DNA from: an uncultured Acidobacteriota bacterium
GTDB lineage: Bacteria; Acidobacteriota; Vicinamibacteria; Vicinamibacterales; CAVVIG01
Length of the DNA: 43,510 bases
Assembly (NCBI GenBank): GCA_902825985.1
Contig: CADEDC010000052.1
Coordinates: 1 to 43,510, forward strand
Direction: 5' to 3'
The first letter of the stretch is position 1, and the number at the start of each line of letters is the position of its first letter. The notes under the pieces are model-generated. The model worked only from the letters and a program-made list of their open reading frames with translations. It was not told the origin of the DNA and searched no databases. Shown one piece after another: positions 12,558-19,464 of the stretch. The translations under genes and the position numbers were made by a program.

Positions 12558-13371
12558 CCGACGGCACGGCGCCGCGGACCGCCGGTACCGTGAACGACAT
12601 CCACCCGCGCAGCGTGTAGTACGCGATACCCAGCAACTCGTGCGCGATGAGCCCGGAGTGGCCGAGGCCCTGATTGGACGGCAGCCATCGGCTCGATCGC
12701 CGCAACTCGGCGTCGGGGCTTCGAGCGATCGCCGGGATGACCGGCACGCCCGCCGCACGGAATGCCGCGGCCGCCCGCCGCATGTGTACGCCGACGGTCA
12801 CCAGGACGACCGACGTCGGCGGACGCGCCCTCAGCATCCGCGCGACGACCAGGGCCTCCTCGCGCGTATTGCGGGCCTCGATCTCGACGAGCAGCTGTGC
12901 CCGCGGCACGCCAAGCGCCAGGAGCGCTCCCGCCATCGCCTCGCCGGTCGGCGTGCCGGGAGCATCGGGGCTGAGCAGCCCGCCCGAACTGATTACGGTT
13001 GCCGACGGCGCCATGCGGAAGACGCGGACACCCTCGAGCACGCGGGCGCCGGCCTGCGGATCGGTCGTGACGTACCGACGCCCGTCCCAGTCACGGACCG
13101 TGACGCTGCCGGCACCGAGCACGACGATTGTGAGTGGACCAGCCGGCAGGTCGGACGTTCGAATCGGGGTGAGCCGTCCGACCAGCACCCGCCCCAGCGC
13201 ATCCGGTATCACGTAGATGCTGGCGAGCAGATAGAAGAGGGCGGCACCGGTCGCCACTCGGCGTGCTGCGCGTGATGCCGGACGCCGCAGCAGAAACACG
13301 ACACACAATCCAAACGCGCAGGCGGCACCGCCCGCCGAGAACACGAACCAGACCGGTTGGCTCGCTGCCAC
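12541..13371 (-). CDS. YdcF/DUF218-family membrane protein
   Basis: The DUF218 (YdcF/SanA/ElyC) family is linked to envelope and murein or polysaccharide metabolism, but its biochemical role is not well defined. The 276-residue protein has two N-terminal membrane segments (about 8-28 and 40-56) and a Rossmann-like domain with the family marks VVLGAG (about 82-87), SSGG and EIEARNTREEA. GTG start at 13371, three bases after the stop of the repetitive protein, so the two are probably one operon. Its 3' end overlaps that of the convergent beta-barrel gene by 17 bases. Position next to a beta-barrel and downstream of a sigma-54 activator fits an envelope role, which is inference. Confidence 0.85.
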   Translation of the reverse strand: MAASQPVWFVFSAGGAACAFGLCVVFLLRRPASRAARRVATGAALFYLLASIYVIPDALGRVLVGRLTPIRTSDLPAGPLTIVVLGAGSVTVRDWDGRRYVTTDPQAGARVLEGVRVFRMAPSATVISSGGLLSPDAPGTPTGEAMAGALLALGVPRAQLLVEIEARNTREEALVVARMLRARPPTSVVLVTVGVHMRRAAAAFRAAGVPVIPAIARSPDAELRRSSRWLPSNQGLGHSGLIAHELLGIAYYTLRGWMSFTVPAVRGAVPSARAPR

Positions 13372-13374
13372 GCG

Positions 13375-14634
13375 CTATTCGGAATCGGATCCGTCCGGCG
13401 GCTTCGAACCCTTCGGTTTGCGCCGCCTCTCGTCTCCGGCATCGTCCCGTCGTATCGGCGGGCGGCCGCCCGGTGGCTTGGGCCTCCCCTGCCAGCTTGG
13501 GCGCTGATCCTTCGGCCTGGTACGCCAGGCTTCCTGCGAGCGGTCGGCGGCGGCTGGACTCGGACGCCGTTCCGCCGGTCGCCGATCGCTCGCCGGACGG
13601 CGATCCGATGACGGCCGATCACGGTCGCCAGCCGGCGGAGCCGGTCGCCCCTGCCAGGGGCGGTTCGATGGCCGTCCACCGGCGCCGCCGGAGGACGGCT
13701 GGCGCACCGCGCCGCGGTCCGTACCGCGGCGATCACGATCTCCGCCTGCCGAGTGGGGTGGGCGCGGACGGTCCTGCCACGGCCGTTTTGGCGCGAACGG
13801 TTTCCCGCGCGGCACGCCGGAGGGCGGTCGATCGCCTTGCGGGCTGCCGCTGCGCGGGCGATCGTCCCGGGGCCGCTGATCACGCGGGCGGTCGAAGCGC
13901 TGCTCCTGACCGCGTGGCCTGCCGCTACCCGCCTGATCGCTTCGCGGTCTGTCGGTCGATGGCTTGTCACCGCGGGGCTTGTCGAAGCGCGGCTTGTCGA
14001 AACGGGGCTTGTCGAAACGCGGCTTATCGAAGCGGGCGCCCTGACTGGGCGGGCGATCGCCGCGTGGCGCGTCGAATTGCCTTCGGTCGCCGTGCGGACG
14101 GTCCCCGCGCGGCCTGTCGTCAGTCGGGCGATCGAATCGCGGCTTTCCGTAGCGGGGCTTGTCGAATCGCGGTTTGCCGGAGCCTTGATGGCCGGCCTTC
14201 GGCGCCTCGCTCCGCGGACGGTCGCCGGGTTGACGTGCGTCATACGGGCGATCGGCCCGTGGTGGGCGCGCACTCCTCTCGCCGACCGGACGGTCGCGCG
14301 ACGGTTCGCGTTCGTCGCGCGCCCCGGTCTCGCCGTCCCGTCGGACCCTTTTCTTCGCCGTCTTGTCGAATCGCGCCCGCGGATCCTTGTGCTGCCCGCC
14401 CGGCCGCCAGTCCTGACCGCGCTTGACACCTTCGTCCGACCGCGGCGGCCGCGGCCGCGTCGCCACCTCGGGCGAGTCCCAGATGCGGCCGTGCGCGAAC
14501 CACTTCAGCGTGACGTCCTTGTTGGTCCGGCGGAGCTGCTGCAAGGTCGGCAGAAGGTCTTCCTGCTCCTTCGCGCGAAACGCTGTCGGCGCATTGTCGA
14601 TGAGAATCGTCCAGTAGGCGTAACGCGGAGGCAT
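13375..14634 (-). CDS. Repetitive Arg/Asp/Pro/Gly-rich protein with a short conserved-looking N-terminal domain
   Basis: I do not recognise a named family. The first 60 or so residues look folded (RYAYWTILIDNAPTAFRAK, then LLPTLQQLRRTNKDVTLKWF). The remaining 350 or so are low complexity and surely disordered: runs of RPRGDRP, RFDKP, GRPxPP and DRR, strongly basic with many Asp. Four exact or near-exact KPRFD units sit together at about residues 200-220. This composition resembles RNA-binding RGG/RDP-type tails of helicases and chaperones, so nucleic-acid binding or condensate formation is a guess. It starts at ATG 14634, 32 bases after the ntrC-like stop, and runs into the YdcF-like gene after three bases. 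Long opposite-strand frames here come from the repeat composition. Confidence 0.7.
   Translation of the reverse strand: MPPRYAYWTILIDNAPTAFRAKEQEDLLPTLQQLRRTNKDVTLKWFAHGRIWDSPEVATRPRPPRSDEGVKRGQDWRPGGQHKDPRARFDKTAKKRVRRDGETGARDEREPSRDRPVGERSARPPRADRPYDARQPGDRPRSEAPKAGHQGSGKPRFDKPRYGKPRFDRPTDDRPRGDRPHGDRRQFDAPRGDRPPSQGARFDKPRFDKPRFDKPRFDKPRGDKPSTDRPRSDQAGSGRPRGQEQRFDRPRDQRPRDDRPRSGSPQGDRPPSGVPRGKPFAPKRPWQDRPRPPHSAGGDRDRRGTDRGAVRQPSSGGAGGRPSNRPWQGRPAPPAGDRDRPSSDRRPASDRRPAERRPSPAAADRSQEAWRTRPKDQRPSWQGRPKPPGGRPPIRRDDAGDERRRKPKGSKPPDGSDSE
13978..14037 (-). repeat. Four tandem 15-bp units inside the repetitive protein gene
   Basis: Units begin at 13978, 13993, 14008 and 14023 (plus-strand form CTTGTCGAAACGCGG with a few substitutions). 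On the coding strand each gives Pro-Arg-Phe-Asp-Lys. Perfect codon-length spacing keeps the frame, as expected for slippage-driven repeat expansion in a coding sequence. Confidence 0.9.
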
Positions 14635-14666
14635 GCGTGCTCAGCGTAGCACACGAGGCGAGCGGG

Positions 14667-16052
14667 TCACGGCAGTCGTTCCAACCGCTTGAGTTTCTCG
14701 ACCAGCGTGGTGCGCTTGAGATTCAGCAACCGGGCCGCCTGTCCCTTGTTGCCGCCGGTTCGCTCGAGCGACCGTTGTATCAGCTCCCGCTCGATACTCG
14801 AGACAAAGGCGTCGAGATCGAGACCTTCGTCCGGCAACGACAGGGCGGCCGGGAACAACGGCCCTTCCTGGCGAACGACATCCGGTAACAGATCTGTCAC
14901 GTCGATGTGCCCGCGGCCGTCGCTGACGGCGACGGCTCGCTCGATGGCGTTCTCCAGCTGGCGGACGTTGCCCGGCCAGTGGTAGGCCATCAGCCGGCGC
15001 ATCGCATCCTGCGAAACGGACAACGGCGCCCGCTCTCGGCCGACCCGGAACTTGTCCAGAAAGTGCTGGACCAGCAGCGGGATGTCCTCCCGACGCTCAC
15101 GGAGAGCCGGCAGGGCCACCGGAATCACGTTCAACCTGTAGAACAGGTCCTCGCGGAACTGTCCGTCCTCGACCAACTGCCGGAGGTCGCTGTTGGTGGC
15201 CGCGACGACCCGGACGTCCACCTTGATTGTGTTCGTGTCGCCGACCCTTTCGAACTCGCGCTCCTGCAGCACGCGGAGCAGCTTCACCTGCAGAGCCGGA
15301 CTCATGGTCCCGACTTCGTCGAGGAACAACGTCCCCTTGTGCGACTGTTCCAGGCGGCCAGTACGGTTTCCGACCGCACCCGTGAAGGCCCCCCGTACAT
15401 GGCCGAAGAGCTCGGCTTCCAGCAGGGCTTCCGGGATGGCACTGCAGTTCAGGGCGACGAACTGGTGTGCGCGACGTGTGCTGTTGTGGTGGATCGCACG
15501 GGCGACCACCTCCTTGCCTGTGCCGGTTTCGCCCGTGATCAGGATCGTGCTGCTCGTCGCCGCGACGCTTTCGAGCAGCTTGAACAGCCGTGCCATCGGA
15601 CGGCTCTTGCCGACGATCGCGTCGAAGCGATAGCGCTCTTCGAGCTGCGCCCGCAGATAGGCGTTCTCGGACTTCAGGCGCCGCTGTTCGAGCGCGGCGT
15701 CGAGCGCATGGAGCAGTTCGTCGATCTGGAACGGCTTGGCGACGAAATCGGAGGCACCGCGCTTGATCGCCTCGACGGCATGTTTCACCGTCCCATATCC
15801 CGTGACGACGATGGCGACGATATCAGGGTAGCGCTCTCGTGCGGCGTCGACGACGGCCGAACCATCGATTCCAGGCAATCGCAGGTCCGTGACGAGTACA
15901 TCGAAGGCAAAGTCCGATAAGCAGGTGAGAGCCGCTTCGCCGGAGTCGGCCTGCTGCACCAGGTAGCCGTGGTCGGCCAGCTGTTCCGCGACGGCTTCAC
16001 GCAGGTGGACTTCGTCCTCCACCAGCAGCAGATGTTTCGAGCGATCAGCCAT
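14667..16052 (-). CDS. NtrC-family sigma-54-dependent response regulator
   Basis: Activator of RpoN-dependent promoters, controlled by phosphorylation. The 461 residues comprise a receiver domain (1-120, phospho-acceptor Asp56 in VTDLRLPG, Lys106 in AKPF), a short coiled linker, the AAA+ domain (about 145-380) with Walker A GETGTGKE (174-181), the sigma-54 contact loop GAFTGA (221-226), Walker B LFLDEVG and the R-finger region, and a Fis-type HTH at the end (NKGQAARLLNLKRTTLVEKLKR). All key residues are present. It is divergent from the HTH/DHp micro-operon across a 110-base gap that holds a palindrome. Its cognate kinase is not adjacent; the hybrid kinase at 17935-19449 and the bare DHp protein at 16381 are candidates. 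Confidence 0.95.
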   Translation of the reverse strand: MADRSKHLLLVEDEVHLREAVAEQLADHGYLVQQADSGEAALTCLSDFAFDVLVTDLRLPGIDGSAVVDAARERYPDIVAIVVTGYGTVKHAVEAIKRGASDFVAKPFQIDELLHALDAALEQRRLKSENAYLRAQLEERYRFDAIVGKSRPMARLFKLLESVAATSSTILITGETGTGKEVVARAIHHNSTRRAHQFVALNCSAIPEALLEAELFGHVRGAFTGAVGNRTGRLEQSHKGTLFLDEVGTMSPALQVKLLRVLQEREFERVGDTNTIKVDVRVVAATNSDLRQLVEDGQFREDLFYRLNVIPVALPALRERREDIPLLVQHFLDKFRVGRERAPLSVSQDAMRRLMAYHWPGNVRQLENAIERAVAVSDGRGHIDVTDLLPDVVRQEGPLFPAALSLPDEGLDLDAFVSSIERELIQRSLERTGGNKGQAARLLNLKRTTLVEKLKRLERLP

Positions 16053-16066
16053 TTAAGAGCGACCGC

Positions 16067-16076
16067 CAACATGTTG
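16067..16076. promoter_or_regulatory. Perfect 10-bp palindrome in a divergent intergenic region
   Basis: CAACATGTTG lies between the start of the NtrC-type gene (16052) and the HTH gene (16163), and overlaps a TTGACA hexamer (16074-16079). No -10 hexamer is found 16-18 bases beyond that TTGACA. A symmetric site in a short divergent gap beside an HTH gene suggests an operator; no experimental or family evidence backs this. Confidence 0.35.
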
Positions 16077-16162
16077 ACACCCCGGCGAGGCCAAGTCCAG
16101 CCGTCGAGGTACTAAACCCGGACCGATTTCATTCCGATACCCATCAGCGGAGGAGACAGCAC

Positions 16163-16381
16163 GTGGAACGAAAAACCATCTCGATCATGAAGGCCTGCGA
16201 ACTCGTCGGTGTCAGCCGTCGGACCATCTACAATTGGCTCTCGGCCGGCAAGATCGAGTACGTGCGGACGGCGGGCGGCTCGGTCCGCATTTTCGTTGAT
16301 TCGCTGTGGCGCGACCCGCACAACGCCGATCGGCCGGCCGTTCAGGCGGCATGGCAGGTGGAAGAGCGGAACCAGGCCTGA
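16163..16381 (+). CDS. Small excisionase/BldC-like helix-turn-helix protein
   Basis: DNA-binding protein of the MerR-related HTH_17 (excisionase-family, BldC-like) class. It has 72 residues: KACELVGVSRRTIYNWL forms the helix-turn-helix, followed by the wing region IEYVRTAGGSVRIF and a short charged tail. Start is GTG 16163 with a good AGGAG eight bases upstream. Its TGA overlaps ATG 16381 of the next small gene by one base. No integrase, recombinase or phage gene is in the window, so a transcription-factor role like BldC is more likely than excision. It is divergent from the NtrC-type regulator and may control one or both transcripts. Confidence 0.85.
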   Translation: MERKTISIMKACELVGVSRRTIYNWLSAGKIEYVRTAGGSVRIFVDSLWRDPHNADRPAVQAAWQVEERNQA

Positions 16382-16638
16382 TGGTCACTGGCCGGCTCAC
16401 CGTCCAGGAGCGGCAGTCGAGGGAGCCGATGGAAGAATCACCGGAACTGCGTCTGCTGTTCCACCGGCTCAACAATCAACTCGGCATCATCCTGGCTCAT
16501 GCCGAACTGCTCGAAGCCAAGTCGGCCGACGACGTGAACCGCGCGCGCGCCGCCCAGGTCGTCACCAGCGCGCTCGAAGCGATGGCGACCGCGCGAGAAA
16601 TCCGCCAGCAGACCGCCCCCTCCTCCGACCTGCTCTGA
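16381..16638 (+). CDS. Bare DHp (HisKA-like) helical hairpin protein without ATPase domain
   Basis: Unnamed small protein, 85 residues from ATG 16381 or 69 from ATG 16429 (GAGGGAG just upstream). Its core FHRLNNQLGIILAHAELLE closely matches the H-box helix of histidine kinases (HELNNPLxxILGxAELL). A second helix with the typical DHp pattern follows (DVNRARAAQVVTSALEAM, then AREIRQQ). It ends there: no N, G1 or G2 ATP-binding boxes. It could accept and pass phosphate like an Hpt/ChpT-type protein, or dimerise with and modulate a kinase or the divergent NtrC-type regulator. Coupling to the HTH gene is shown by the TGATG overlap. The fold call is from pattern reading only. Confidence 0.62.
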   Translation: MVTGRLTVQERQSREPMEESPELRLLFHRLNNQLGIILAHAELLEAKSADDVNRARAAQVVTSALEAMATAREIRQQTAPSSDLL

Positions 16639-16783
16639 GTTCGTCCCGTTCGACCCCCAGCCACGCGTCACGGCCAGCGCCACACCAACGGGGCTTCATG
16701 CCCCGGCTGGCGCACCCCCAGTTTCGTTTTCCGAGATCAAAAACGTGATCGGCGCGTCAATAAAATGACTGTCGAGGCCCAAA

Positions 16784-16806
16784 TTTTGTCAAGAACTTGA
16801 CGAAAA
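16784..16806. promoter_or_regulatory. Symmetric dyad GTCAAG-AA-CTTGAC
   Basis: GTCAAG (16788-16793) and CTTGAC (16796-16801) are perfect inverted arms with a two-base centre, extended by TTTT on the left and GAAAA on the right. The two-base loop is too tight for a good RNA terminator, so a protein-binding operator is the better reading. It lies about 230 bases before the sigma-factor start and about 150 after the DHp gene stop. Confidence 0.4.
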
Positions 16807-16967
16807 GCGGTCCTCGCGAGACCCTGGCCAGCCCGCCACCCTGCCTCCTTTCACAGGTGTAAAACGCACGCACATAGGCACTTACAGGAACGCGACCGAG
16901 ACGAGCCGCGCTCCGCGCCGTTGCCACCGCGGCTGTTGGTACCCCGGTTGCGACTATATGCACCCGT

Positions 16968-17014
16968 CGGAACCATCGAGAGGTTCCGCAGAACCCCGGG
17001 CCGAACGTCCCGGG
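16968..17014 (+). promoter_or_regulatory. Two consecutive hairpins in the sigma-factor leader
   Basis: Stem 1: CGGAACC (16968-16974) with GGTTCCG (16982-16988), loop of seven. Stem 2: CCCGGG (16995-17000) with CCCGGG (17009-17014), loop of eight. The ribosome binding site AAAGGGAG (17016-17023) starts one base after stem 2, and the ATG is at 17033. Position suggests control of ribosome access or of transcription read-through; no known riboswitch class is recognised. Confidence 0.45.
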
Positions 17015-17032
17015 CAAAGGGAGAAGACACCG

Positions 17033-17938
17033 ATGCGTGCCCAGCCCGTCGCCGCCCATCAGAACACCAGGATCGTCGCAGGCCTTCCGTTCGTCGAAGC
17101 GCTCGCCCGCCGGATGGCCGCGTCCATGCCGAACTCAATCGATATCGGCGACCTCGTGCAAGACGGCGTGCTCGGGCTGATCGATGCGGCCCATCGCTTC
17201 GATGAAGAGCGCGGCATCAAGTTCGAAACCTTCGCCGAGCGCCGCGTCCGTGGCGCGATGATCGACGCCCTCCGCCGCGATGCCTGGCCGCGCGGCGTCC
17301 GGCGGCAGCGGCGTGAACTCGACGCAGCGCGCGAAACGCTGCGCCGGGAACTCGGACACGAGCCGTCGCTCGCCGACCTCGCCGCCAAGGTGGGTTCCGA
17401 CGAGAAGCGTCTGAGCCGCACCATCGTCCGTATCAACACCATCGAATCGACGTCGCCGCTCGCCTCCGGCGACCGTCTGCACGAAGCATCGCTGCCCGCC
17501 GTGCTCATGCCGGCCGAGCCGGCGACGCCCGACGCCATTTACGAGAAGACCGAGATTCGCGACCGCGTCCGCGGTGCCATCCAGTCGCTGCCATGGCGCG
17601 AGCGCAAGCTGATCGGCCTCTACTACTACGGCGAGGTGACGATGAAGCAGATCGGCGCCGAAATCGGCGTCAACGAGTCTCGGGTTTCGCAGCTCCACGC
17701 CCGTGCCATCCGTCGTCTCCGTGAAGCGCTCGGTGAACTGAATCCGCAGGAACAGGTGGAGGTGCGCAAGGCGCTGGTGGCCTTCGCCAAGAAGCCGTCG
17801 ATGGCGAAGGTCGTGAGCGGCGAGAAGAAACCGCACGCACCGGGCGTCGTGCTGCCGTACAAACCGGCCGCCAAGCGTCAGCTCGCACCGGTCGCGATGA
17901 AGATCCGCCAGCCGCAGGCCATCGCCGCCGCGCGCTAG
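17033..17938 (+). CDS. RNA polymerase sigma factor, FliA/WhiG (sigma-28) family
   Basis: Alternative sigma factor of 301 residues from ATG 17033, which has AAAGGGAGAAG upstream; an in-frame earlier ATG (16958) lies inside leader structure. Region 2 is clear (DLVQDGVLGLIDAAHRFDEE, then KFETFAERRVRGAMIDALR and DAWPRGVRRQ), region 3 contains ELGHEPSLADLAAKVG, and region 4 has LPWRERKLIGLYYYGEVTMKQIGAEIG with ESRVSQLHARAIRRL. After it comes a Lys/Ala/Pro-rich tail of about 60 residues not usual for FliA. No flagellar or chemotaxis gene is in the window, so a non-motility regulon is possible. Its stop shares a CTAG with the stop of the convergent kinase. Confidence 0.9.
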   Translation: MRAQPVAAHQNTRIVAGLPFVEALARRMAASMPNSIDIGDLVQDGVLGLIDAAHRFDEERGIKFETFAERRVRGAMIDALRRDAWPRGVRRQRRELDAARETLRRELGHEPSLADLAAKVGSDEKRLSRTIVRINTIESTSPLASGDRLHEASLPAVLMPAEPATPDAIYEKTEIRDRVRGAIQSLPWRERKLIGLYYYGEVTMKQIGAEIGVNESRVSQLHARAIRRLREALGELNPQEQVEVRKALVAFAKKPSMAKVVSGEKKPHAPGVVLPYKPAAKRQLAPVAMKIRQPQAIAAAR

Positions 17939-19449
17939 CCGGCCGCGATGACCTCACGCACGGTCCGCAGCAGATCGGACAGCCGGAACGGCTTCGCCAG
18001 CCACCGGCATCCGCTCTGCTCCAGGAACTGTTCCGCCTCGGTACCGGCGACATCGCCGGTGACGAAGACCACCCGCTTCGCCAAGCCGGGGGTTGTCGCC
18101 GACAGCTGCCGATAGAACGTCTTGCCGTCCATCCGCGGCATCTTCAGGTCGCACACCACCACGTCGAAGGTCGCGCCGCCGATCTTCTCGAGCGCGTCTT
18201 CGCCATCGGTCGCACGGTCGACGACGTACCCGGCGTCGCGGAGGGCATCCACCACGGCCGCCGCCAGCGGTGCTTCGTCCTCCACGACGAGAATCGAGGC
18301 CGAGGTGACCTGTGCGTCTGGCGGCGGCGCCGGTGTCGGCGGCAGCTTCACACCGGTGACCGGCAACTCGATGAAGAACGACGCGCCGCGCCCCATCGAC
18401 GACTCGAGTCGGATGCGGCCCCCGTGCTCCTGCACGATCGCATAGGCGACCGTCAGCCCGAGGCCGGTGCCCTTGCCGACGTCCTTTGTCGTGAAGAACG
18501 GGTCGAACACCTTCGGCTGCAGATCCGTCGGCACCCCTGGTCCGTCGTCGTTGATCTCGAGCGTCACCGCTTCGCGGTCGGCGTCGAACCACGAACGGAC
18601 CACGAGGACGCCGCGGCCGTGGGCGGCGAGCATCGCCTGCTCGGCGTTGATCACCAGGTTCAACAGGACCTGTTGCAGCTGATGACCGTCGGCGAAGATC
18701 AACGGCAGGCCTGAGGCCAGCGCATCGATGATGGTGATGTTGGTGACGCGTTGCTCGTACGAACGCAGCGCCAGCGTTTCGCGCACCACCTTGTTCACGT
18801 CGACCATCGCCCGCGTCGTCTGGCGCTTGCGGGCGAACGTCAGCAGATTGCGGACGATGCGGGCGGCGCGTTCCGACTCGCTGTGGATGATTTCGATGCC
18901 CCGGCGGGTCGCACTGTCGACGTTCGTGCGCTGGGCCAGACGCTCCGACCAGCTGAGGATTGTCGCGAGCGGATTGTTCAGTTCGTGGGCGACGCCGGAA
19001 ATCGTCTGGCCGAGCGCCGCCATCTTCTCGGCCTGCAGCAGCTGGTGGTAGATGTCGCGCGTCTCGTCGTCGAGCTTCTTCCGCTCGGTGACGTCCCGCA
19101 GAAGCGCCTCGACGCGAAAGGTCGAATCGCCGGCCGGTTCGGCCCGCGCGGTCAACTCGACCCAGATCGGCGTCTGATCGGCACGTCGCAGACGGAGCAC
19201 GTAGTGGGCAACCGACCCGTCGGTTGCCAGCCGATCGATCAGGGCGCGGCGAGCCAGGGGATCGAGGAAGCGATCGACGGCGAGCGGCAGCAGCTCGTGC
19301 TCGGGTGTCTCCATCGAGAACCCGAGCATGACCTTCAGATGGGTGTTCGCCGCGACGGTCAGGTCGAGCTCGGGGCCGAGGCTCCCGATGTACACGCCCT
19401 CGTGTACCGCTTCGAAGAGCCGCGCAAGAGCGGCCGCGCGGGCATCCAC
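17935..19449 (-). CDS. PAS-domain hybrid histidine kinase
   Basis: Soluble sensor kinase of 504 residues with no membrane segment. It has an N-terminal PAS-like sensor region (about 10-125, ending in RVEALLRDVTERKKL), a DHp domain with phospho-acceptor His155 in VAHELNNPLATIL, a HATPase domain with N-box around Asn268, DDGPGVP and KGTGLGLTVAYAI, and a C-terminal receiver (about 385-504) with Asp434 in VCDLKMPRMDG and Lys486 in AKPF. GTG start at 19449, 15 bases after the PCYCGC-type gene, so they are likely co-transcribed. The receiver has no output domain, so phosphate must go to a partner such as the NtrC-type regulator or a phosphotransfer protein. Confidence 0.93.
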   Translation of the reverse strand: MDARAAALARLFEAVHEGVYIGSLGPELDLTVAANTHLKVMLGFSMETPEHELLPLAVDRFLDPLARRALIDRLATDGSVAHYVLRLRRADQTPIWVELTARAEPAGDSTFRVEALLRDVTERKKLDDETRDIYHQLLQAEKMAALGQTISGVAHELNNPLATILSWSERLAQRTNVDSATRRGIEIIHSESERAARIVRNLLTFARKRQTTRAMVDVNKVVRETLALRSYEQRVTNITIIDALASGLPLIFADGHQLQQVLLNLVINAEQAMLAAHGRGVLVVRSWFDADREAVTLEINDDGPGVPTDLQPKVFDPFFTTKDVGKGTGLGLTVAYAIVQEHGGRIRLESSMGRGASFFIELPVTGVKLPPTPAPPPDAQVTSASILVVEDEAPLAAAVVDALRDAGYVVDRATDGEDALEKIGGATFDVVVCDLKMPRMDGKTFYRQLSATTPGLAKRVVFVTGDVAGTEAEQFLEQSGCRWLAKPFRLSDLLRTVREVIAAG

Positions 19450-19464
19450 GTGACGCGGAGTCCG

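Larger units (their letters stand above)
16639..17032 (+). other. 394-bp intergenic region upstream of the sigma factor
   Basis: No gene seen. The first half is relatively AT-rich and holds the GTCAAG/CTTGAC dyad (16784-16806). The second half holds two hairpins directly before the ribosome binding site of the sigma-factor gene. A TATATG (16955-16960) could be a -10 hexamer but has no -35 at normal spacing. Confidence 0.6.

Noticed and set aside
13978..14037. Regular 15-bp repeats as a CRISPR-like or regulatory array
   Set aside because: There are no spacers between units, the period is a multiple of three and each unit encodes the same five residues inside an open frame.
13263..14649. Long plus-strand frames (387 and 298 residues) opposite the repetitive protein
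   Set aside because: Their Arg/Ser-rich or Val/Leu/Arg repeats are direct products of the 15-bp coding repeats on the other strand; no start site or fold is visible.
16074..16079. TTGACA as the -35 of a sigma-70 promoter for the HTH gene
   Set aside because: The bases 16-18 downstream are GC-rich with no -10-like hexamer; the nearest, TACTAA at 16110-16115, is 30 bases away.
16163..16381. Excisionase-like HTH as a sign of a prophage or integrative element
   Set aside because: No integrase, attachment-site repeats, tRNA gene or phage genes are visible; the small HTH is better read as a BldC-like regulator.
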